Below are positions 6,101 to 8,669 of a DNA stretch of 8,669 nt, piece by piece. The position numbers and the translations under genes were made by a program. This DNA comes from CAKVOD01 sp050872805 (GTDB taxonomy: Bacteria > Bacillota > Clostridia > Christensenellales > UBA1242): assembly GCA_050872805.1 (NCBI GenBank), contig JBNMHN010000054.1, positions 1-8,669 of the forward strand, given 5' to 3'. The notes beneath the pieces were generated by a model that worked only from the letters and a program-made list of their open reading frames with translations, was not told the origin of the DNA and made no database searches. Numbering within the stretch: the stretch's first letter is position 1; each line of letters starts with the position of its first letter.

Positions 6101-8669
6101 CATCCGCTCAAATATGGCGGAAAACTTGCCATTTGTCGTCCACATTGTCGCATATAAGGACGGAAATGTCGTCTATGACTACAACAAAACACTTTTGACG
6201 CAGTTCTCGCCAAGCGTTTTGATTGACTACAACGAAAAGTATGCCGACCAAATCGCGCGCGGCACAACTTTGGATGTTCCGCTCAAAATCAACACAATGG
6301 CAGGAACATTGACACTTTCAATCGAAGATTTTGCAGGCGAAAAAACATATGCGTCGTTCACAGCAACGCAAACTGCCTTTAGCAGCAAATTTGTCGGCAC
6401 GGTTACCGCAAAAATGTTTGCTAGTATCAATCTTGACCCCGGCACAACCTTCAAAATCCGCGTCCAACTTGATACAACAGTCGAAAACGTCAAAATGACT
6501 GTTTGCAACGAAAGAGTTATCACAGTTGTCGATTATATTATCACAGGCGTCAATATAAAGGGCGCCACAACCGACACAAGCGGTGTTAGCCACCTTGTCA
6601 TCTACTTGAGCCAAGCAAACAACTTGCAAGCGGAACTAAACGCCATCTATGCAACACGCCCAAGTGACGTGGACGCTAACTCAATTGAGGGCAAAAAATA
6701 CGCCGAAATCATTGAAAGAATGAAAAATTTTGAGCAAACAATAACCAAGCAAAACGGCAAAAATGGCGCAAATGTTTGGTTTAGCGGCAAAACTAGCGGC
6801 GGAATTAAGGGTGTTGGCTCATTTGATAGTGTCGGCAGCAAAACGGACTACTACAACTACTATTATTCGGCAAAAGAGGGTTGCTACAAAGTATATGGTA
6901 GCAGAATCAGTAATGTTGCAATAATATCATTGTATGTCGCATACTATTTTGACGGTGTCGGTAGCGGATTTGCACCGCTAATCGTCGACCTCGGCGGACA
7001 ACTTCCGCAAGGGAAAACAGTATACTACAAACAAATCGACTGTGTGGTATCGGTTGAAAACGAATCGACTGAAGAAATACCGCTTCCAGTCTATACAACT
7101 GAAGAATTTTTGAATATGCAAGAGGGCACCCACTATATTTTGATGCGCGACATAACACTCTCAGCATATACGCCAATTGATGCAACATTTGCGTCACTCG
7201 ACGGCAACGGCTACATTGTCAAAATCAATTCGTTTAGCCTTGATTCTTCAAACAACGCAATCAATGTCGGCTTGTTTGGCACGGTTTCTGCAAACACAGT
7301 AATTAAAAACGTCGTTTTGGACGTAAACGCCTTGCTAAACGGCGGCGACTCGACAAATTCATATGATTTGACCGAAAGAGGGCAAGTGAACTTTGGCTTG
7401 TTTGCGGGTTCAAACGCAGGCGTCATCACAAACTGTGATGTCGTCAACATTACGCAACAAATTTCCGAGGACGGCACAACCCAAGCAGGCGGACTCAACA
7501 AAGCAATTACAGTCAAAACAAGTTTGATAAATGGCTCTAACTACACGACAAACTACATCGGTTTGTTTGCAGGACAAAATACAGGGTACATTACAAACAG
7601 CCGCGTTTTCCGCACAACAGGGAACATCGGCACGCGTGAGAATGTCAACGGCAAAGCAGCGAAAAACAATTCGTGGATAGGTGCAGGTGTCGACCTCATT
7701 GCAAACGGCGTTGTCGCAGGATTTGTTGCCTACAACGCAAGCGAAATCAGCGCTTGCTACGCTTCAGGCATCACAATCAACAACAACAGTGTCATCGCAA
7801 ATGTTAGTTACACAGCAGGCTTTGTCGCAATAAACGAGGGCGGTTATGTCAGCAGTAGTTATGCCGAGGGCGCAACGCTTGAAACTGCCGACAGGGCAAA
7901 CCTCAAGTCGCAAGGCAGCGTCGCAGGCTTTGTGCTCACAAACTCTGGTACAGTTTCTAACTGTTACACGAATTTTGTCATCCGCAGCCCAAGCAACTCA
8001 GCAGGTTTTGTCAACCAAAACTTGAAAAACGGTTTGATTGAATACTGCTACACAACTTGCGAAGTCTATCTTGCAGGCGGAATCGTCGGCGACAACGCGT
8101 CATTTAGACCATTTACAGGAGTCAACGACTTCAACGAAATTCAAAATGAAGGAACAATTACTTATTCCTATTATAGCAAAGCAACTAGCACCGTCGTATT
8201 TGCCGACGAGCCAGCCCTTGCAATCAGTGAGGAAAATTTGGCAAAGCAAAGCGAATATGTTGGGTTTGCATTTGTTTCAAACGAAAAAATGAAAAACCAA
8301 GGCATTTGGGAGTTTGATACCGCCGCAGCGCGTCCAGTCTTGACTGCTACAAATCAAATCGCAGTGTCAATACGTTCGCTTGCGTTTGACGCAGAAAGTC
8401 AAGAAGAAGCACTTGAACAAGCGCAAGGCGACAACGGCACGCTCATCTACTCATATGCAAATGGTTACGACCTCGGCAGTGAAATGAACCCATATCTCAT
8501 CAACACCGCTGAAAAGTTTAACAACCTATTCAAAGGCGTTTCAACCTTTGGCACGAACATCGTGTCAATGGACGAAACTGTGGATGGAAAAATTCCTGAA
8601 ACAAAATTCATCCGCATTATTTCTGACCTAAACTTTGCCGCAACCAGTGAAACATTCGACGGGCTTAAC
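60..8669 (+). CDS. Giant modular surface lipoprotein with Big_2-type Ig-like domains and GLUG-repeat cassettes (partial, 3' end outside window)
   Basis: One frame is open for 2,870 codons with no stop before the window edge, so the C-terminus is missing. The order is: lipoprotein signal (residues 1-22, Cys23); Thr/Asp-rich repeat linker (54-74); Ig-like array (81-925); helical linker (926-973); GLUG cassette 1 (974-1536); unassigned beta-rich spacer (1537-2340) with a helical island (2174-2244); GLUG cassette 2 (2341-2761); linker; and the head of a third cassette (2802-2870). GLUG repeats and Big_2 domains are known from bacterial surface proteins, where they build beta-solenoids and rigid stalks; the role inferred here is extracellular display or adhesion from a membrane lipid anchor. 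I see no protease, glycosidase or other catalytic motif. The start is set by the GGAG site. The coding strand is rich in A and C, reflecting many Asn, Thr, Lys and Gln codons. The family is clear at domain level, but substrate and partner are unknown. GATC, CATG and GGCC are absent throughout. Confidence 0.93.
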   Translation, partial: MNNKFLCVLMMIITATGLLFAGCGNKDQYKHMRLIVEQSSIEITLEEETDVPSGGDDTTSGDTTDNTGDTTDSADAETPPNIAYLDAHIENKNSKQSKRILFDIVDKSIAKIDDSLTTVKDDKYSVAIRAMKAGTTYITVMSLEGNKTERVKLTVIERITAMAFDPNLSIAVAVGETYQFNTSALNYEPVTTNQKDVTFALENPVDGVTITPSGTLTVASQPENPHVTVVATSIANPELTATTDVYIYTKLQESDIHILNAVSGLEITDTLTIGKNSNYNNINVKIAIDGGVDEYMAYAQISDMSAINVARAQGVDNPNLEFKLTGIEQSKVKVTFNVGIVGFSTQTYISKTIDVEIVDLVETLYVNGSSTRTAVTVFDLYSTGAETMYGTKVLVEVSPSNANVKNITFSATGENAAALDKFEFYTSNGQPINNILSYSMTNSGIFYIKLKQGDAFEEFNCQLVVEANREFSEDAIVTNTLDISVKKGITKIAFEKEGQSTYVDLTDDDYREIKYYVNETLVTTETINTALVGFDLTSNRIMIQKSNIISAKNDGGRLFIKPLSVGTTTLSLLSPNGMTATTTIEVVVPTDDVDVNVNSILYKNTIASIERDENNLLTKINANVNGEFMLNIEKTVANGTIWSLSFVSSNPTVALATNAGLVRTLYSGSATITVSYNYAVLDEVSGNITKVEGKQEIEMFVFKPITKFDIGKSSASVYDINTVGYFDALEYSAVKFNVQMNECYTEKSSIRLYICDEAFDFDTSAESYTIVGSNGILIYDGNGNGTFYGKITGALYSAQVKIVAVVTEFDRRYTSICTVTVTKAPQMVEDISILNIDSYTQSGSTYYSMNFRAGLGLGTDTDNNKQIVASALPKNATNSKLYYFAYDDLTSNVTASTPESAIVRVTQDGVVYPLSVGTARILVVPRDELNGFDVNSDCLLSMNEVLLNLQRLQNEGSIKKVKEIIVTVSDGTINNPYQISSAADFVSIATGLNDHYVLTRSIDLSSVVSLNCFGSSAQPFTGSISGRFYLVKPSNEMPNGVYVDSKIFGIKLINNNIATSEGEYNYGLFGVVNGSLNEDTGAVHPSFSNLALEFNSANIATPQNGNTGNTTYNIGLLAGKFSGTMRDVSIAVYDKCDVNITASNGIVNFGAFAAKASQYEYKFINQNDQEEVRTFTTLFEDCKLYGSGSINLKLQTNESNIGGFVGVLETNTQITGKYAFENDINDENERFDYTFNGQENDCIIALTATDDSSKTTYVVGGVVGKSSGTVANVAVSGSVSVANGTSVGGVVGINLGSINDVYAAAQVVGKTNVGGIVGTNEKTINTAVFESYEDGSSYVVGEDAVGGVVGFNNGGDITFASSTSFISSENKYAVLGKGRVGGLIGVSEGDATISRSYANTKVAIDPDSNYAQKIAGGLIGQIAAGTLENTYSITDVLQTAKGEVVLGGFIGQNTGSITLRTSYSVSNLQNFVGVSSATVYGGNNYYAGNAGNVGGAVTQKTADDLKKSETFGGWDFTTTYNRDDNVNDGYPYLLFIKNSEFVTVVPTSLVVSVKDTVDNSFVKVGKKRALLLIQKELNSEQNDYARFDIANLINLTVAPQTNRIVRVKATVVDGANVIKIEGGEIVILSEGYAKIKISSQLNEMVYDEFEIYTTYGLNSFSNDINDDMKIFLDTSKEINYTFENGKNIVGQKYGIAYKNLLEYVDFNFEEVETIGSEDYHFVDYNYSKILNAKAVVENNAVIECAYIKANFGGEIVKVMLPWTENQFNVNVYNGASNLELNKSFSSILPSQTAQVTANVTTDVDSEIVSKIVVKSNDEIVETYTLQVIENETPSLDTISIECDSENPNLTLTLIDFSFDGSQVQMTFEFAVSSDLYKIESARTFDLEFAVADKFTKQYNLQVLPQTVEKISMIHFPDGNLREEEVAIDRISSGVYGLMKINVYPNFSQVDYIDITSDTVAGEHITFTQFVERGGDLVKLYPDNVQIENGIRLRLVSYRGDDGYVFDGNLYVKTLIRSNMAENLPFVVHIVAYKDGNVVYDYNKTLLTQFSPSVLIDYNEKYADQIARGTTLDVPLKINTMAGTLTLSIEDFAGEKTYASFTATQTAFSSKFVGTVTAKMFASINLDPGTTFKIRVQLDTTVENVKMTVCNERVITVVDYIITGVNIKGATTDTSGVSHLVIYLSQANNLQAELNAIYATRPSDVDANSIEGKKYAEIIERMKNFEQTITKQNGKNGANVWFSGKTSGGIKGVGSFDSVGSKTDYYNYYYSAKEGCYKVYGSRISNVAIISLYVAYYFDGVGSGFAPLIVDLGGQLPQGKTVYYKQIDCVVSVENESTEEIPLPVYTTEEFLNMQEGTHYILMRDITLSAYTPIDATFASLDGNGYIVKINSFSLDSSNNAINVGLFGTVSANTVIKNVVLDVNALLNGGDSTNSYDLTERGQVNFGLFAGSNAGVITNCDVVNITQQISEDGTTQAGGLNKAITVKTSLINGSNYTTNYIGLFAGQNTGYITNSRVFRTTGNIGTRENVNGKAAKNNSWIGAGVDLIANGVVAGFVAYNASEISACYASGITINNNSVIANVSYTAGFVAINEGGYVSSSYAEGATLETADRANLKSQGSVAGFVLTNSGTVSNCYTNFVIRSPSNSAGFVNQNLKNGLIEYCYTTCEVYLAGGIVGDNASFRPFTGVNDFNEIQNEGTITYSYYSKATSTVVFADEPALAISEENLAKQSEYVGFAFVSNEKMKNQGIWEFDTAAARPVLTATNQIAVSIRSLAFDAESQEEALEQAQGDNGTLIYSYANGYDLGSEMNPYLINTAEKFNNLFKGVSTFGTNIVSMDETVDGKIPETKFIRIISDLNFAATSETFDGLN
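219..281 (+). repeat. Three 21-bp tandem repeats coding a Gly-Asp-Thr linker
   Basis: Three consecutive 21-base units (219-239, 240-260, 261-281) encode the heptads GGDDTTS, GDTTDNT and GDTTDSA (residues 54-74). Units two and three share the core ggcgacacaaccga exactly; unit one is more diverged. The segment is acidic, Thr-rich, free of hydrophobic residues and followed by Pro-Pro, so it should be a disordered, wall-spanning spacer between the lipid anchor and the first folded domain. A unit length divisible by three means copy number can change without breaking the frame. Confidence 0.75.
1842..2165 (+). other. Big_2-like domain (residues 595-702)
   Basis: This domain carries the clearest Big_2 hallmark in the protein: Trp642, then SSNPTVA (648-654), a Gly-Leu-Val turn and SGSATITVSY near residues 668-677. 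This matches the family's usual order of 'S-S-N/D-P-x-V-A', a short loop and 'G-x-A-x-I-T-V'. It is slightly longer than the usual 80 or so residues because of an insertion before the last strand. Confidence 0.7.
2538..2834 (+). other. Big_2-like domain (residues 827-925)
   Basis: The domain contains an 'LPKNATN' strand start followed by an aromatic strand (LYYFAY), then ESAIVRVTQDGVVYPLSVGTARILVV, in short the Big_2 pattern of a small 'x-x-A-x-V' strand, Gly turn and closing GTA (Gly917-Ala919) plus alternating hydrophobics. It is the last Ig-like domain before the helical linker and the first GLUG cassette. Confidence 0.65.
2835..2978 (+). other. Helical linker between Ig array and GLUG cassette 1 (residues 926-973)
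   Basis: After a short Asp/Asn-rich stretch, residues 941-961 read MNEVLLNLQRLQNEGSIKKV, which has helical heptad-like spacing of Leu and charged residues, unlike the beta-rich sequence on both sides. A strand (KEIIVTV) and the turn SDGT then lead straight into the cassette head. I do not recognise a named domain; a short dockerin-like similarity (Asp/Asn followed by helix) is too weak to call. Confidence 0.4.
2979..4667 (+). repeat. GLUG-repeat cassette 1 (residues 974-1536)
   Basis: The cassette has a complete shape. Its head is NNPYQISSAADFVSIA (974-989), followed by an 'xYVLTRSIDL' strand and a 'PFTGSISG' turn. Its body is a run of GLUG-type motifs, and its tail contains GGWDF and ends with NDGYPYLLF (to 1536). 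GLUG-like motifs start near 3255, 3399, 3501, 3660, 3834, 3918, 3996, 4092, 4197, 4302 and 4395. The middle ones are textbook (VGGVVGKSSG, VGGVVGINLG, VGGIVGTNEK, VGGLIGVSEG). The repeats diverge at DNA level, so the array is old. The expected fold is a right-handed beta-solenoid. In other bacteria this head-body-tail unit occurs in cell-surface and adhesin-like proteins; ligand unknown. Confidence 0.85.
4668..7079 (+). other. Unassigned beta-rich spacer (residues 1537-2340)
   Basis: About 800 residues lie between the two GLUG cassettes. The first part (about 1544-1657) looks Ig-like, with VTVVPTSLVVSV as an opening strand and a 'VILSEGYAKIKIS' closing strand resembling Big_2. From about residue 1660 to 2173 the sequence is beta-patterned, with many short 'x-V-x-V' strands and Asp/Asn loops, but I recognise no family. 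A helical island follows (separate entry), then a Tyr-rich patch (DYYNYYYSAKEGCYKVYG, residues 2263-2280) and a strand run that leads into cassette 2. No repeated unit stands out by eye, unlike in the flanking cassettes. It probably contains several Ig-like folds acting as a stalk, but that is inference. Confidence 0.45.
6579..6791 (+). other. Helical island inside the beta-rich spacer (residues 2174-2244)
   Basis: Residues 2177-2193 (VSHLVIYLSQANNLQAE) and 2205-2230 (including KKYAEIIERMKNFEQTITKQ) have helical periodicity, with hydrophobics every three to four residues and Lys/Glu/Gln between. A Pro-Ser-Asp-Val-Asp loop separates them, suggesting a helical hairpin. The sequence then passes through Asn/Gly-rich turns back to strands. 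No named family is recognised. It could be an insertion in a beta domain or a binding or oligomerisation element. Confidence 0.4.
7080..8342 (+). repeat. GLUG-repeat cassette 2, Cys-bearing rungs (residues 2341-2761)
   Basis: The head is PLPVYTTEEFLNM followed by 'HYILMRDITL' and SLDGNGYIVKI, the usual 'F-x-G-x-x-D-G-N-G-Y-x-I' turn in degenerate form. GLUG-type rungs start near 7266, 7392, 7557, 7713, 7812, 7920, 7998 and 8070. Most are of a GLFAG or AGFVxxN type rather than the VGGxVG type that dominates cassette 1, and several carry Cys at an equivalent place 12-14 residues after the rung Gly. The tail is GIWEFDTAAARPVL, the counterpart of the GWDF...GYPYL tail of cassette 1. It is shorter than cassette 1 (about 420 against 560 residues). 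A beta-solenoid is expected; function unknown. Confidence 0.8.
8343..8669 (+). other. Linker and start of a third GLUG-type cassette (truncated by window edge)
   Basis: A charged linker (residues 2762-2801, with a Glu/Gln/Ala run) leads into YDLGSEMNPYLINTAEKF (2803-2820), which matches the 'NPYxIxxAxxF' head of cassette 1. Then come KFIRIISDLNFA and FDGLN, matching the 'strand, D-L/I, F-x-G' head that precedes GLUG rungs. No rung is reached before the window ends. The call of a third cassette rests on the head only. Confidence 0.6.

Noticed and set aside
372..7694. Excess of GTCGAC (at least 11 copies where one or two would be expected), for example at 372, 1131, 1566, 5223, 6984 and 7689
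   Set aside because: Most copies are in frame as Val gtc followed by Asp gac, both the preferred codons, so codon bias is enough to explain it. I do not claim a regulatory or uptake sequence.
60..8669. Possible enzyme (IgA-peptidase or glycosidase) because GLUG repeats occur in some such proteins
   Set aside because: No zinc-protease HExxH, Ser-protease GDSG or glycosidase signature was seen in the visible 2,870 residues. A catalytic domain could lie beyond the window, but nothing here supports it.

Overview
The window holds one gene, and that gene runs off the right edge. An ATG at position 60, preceded by a good ribosome-binding site (GGAG at 51-54), opens a reading frame of 2,870 codons that stays open to the last base (8669). 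I read it line by line and found no in-frame stop and no frameshift. Everything else that looks like an ORF, on either strand, is a short shadow of this gene. Only the first 59 bases are non-coding.

The product is a giant secreted surface lipoprotein. It has a 22-residue lipoprotein signal with the lipid-accepting Cys at residue 23, then a Thr/Asp/Gly-rich linker made of a 21-bp tandem repeat. A long array of Ig-like beta-sandwich domains follows (residues about 81-925), in which bacterial Ig-like group 2 (Big_2) domains can be recognised. After a short helical linker comes a first GLUG-repeat cassette (residues about 974-1536), then an 800-residue beta-rich spacer that I cannot assign and that contains one helical island. 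A second GLUG cassette (about 2341-2761) follows, and then the head of what looks like a third, cut by the window edge. The layout suggests a membrane-anchored stalk carrying several right-handed beta-helix or beta-solenoid modules, as in adhesin-like or matrix-like surface proteins. No catalytic motif, sortase signal or C-terminal anchor is visible, but the C-terminus is missing.

The organism is probably a bacterium of moderate GC content, in the low-to-mid 40s per cent by eye. A Gram-positive, Clostridia-like gut or anaerobe lineage is a guess from the style of lipoprotein signal, RBS and domain mix; nothing here proves it. Codon choice is strongly patterned (Val gtc, Asp gac, Asn aac, Gly ggc, Ala gca, Thr aca, Leu ctt/ttg/ctc).

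The most unexpected signal is in the nucleotide words, not the protein. I could not find a single GATC, CATG or GGCC anywhere in the 8.7 kb, whereas other 4-base palindromes such as TCGA, GTAC, CTAG, TGCA, ACGT, CGCG and GCGC are present. Synonymous codons appear to switch to avoid these words: before ATG, codons that normally end in C end in T instead, and Gly ggc is replaced by ggg or gga before a codon that begins with C. This looks like selection against restriction or methylation targets. There is no visible multi-gene system in the window.
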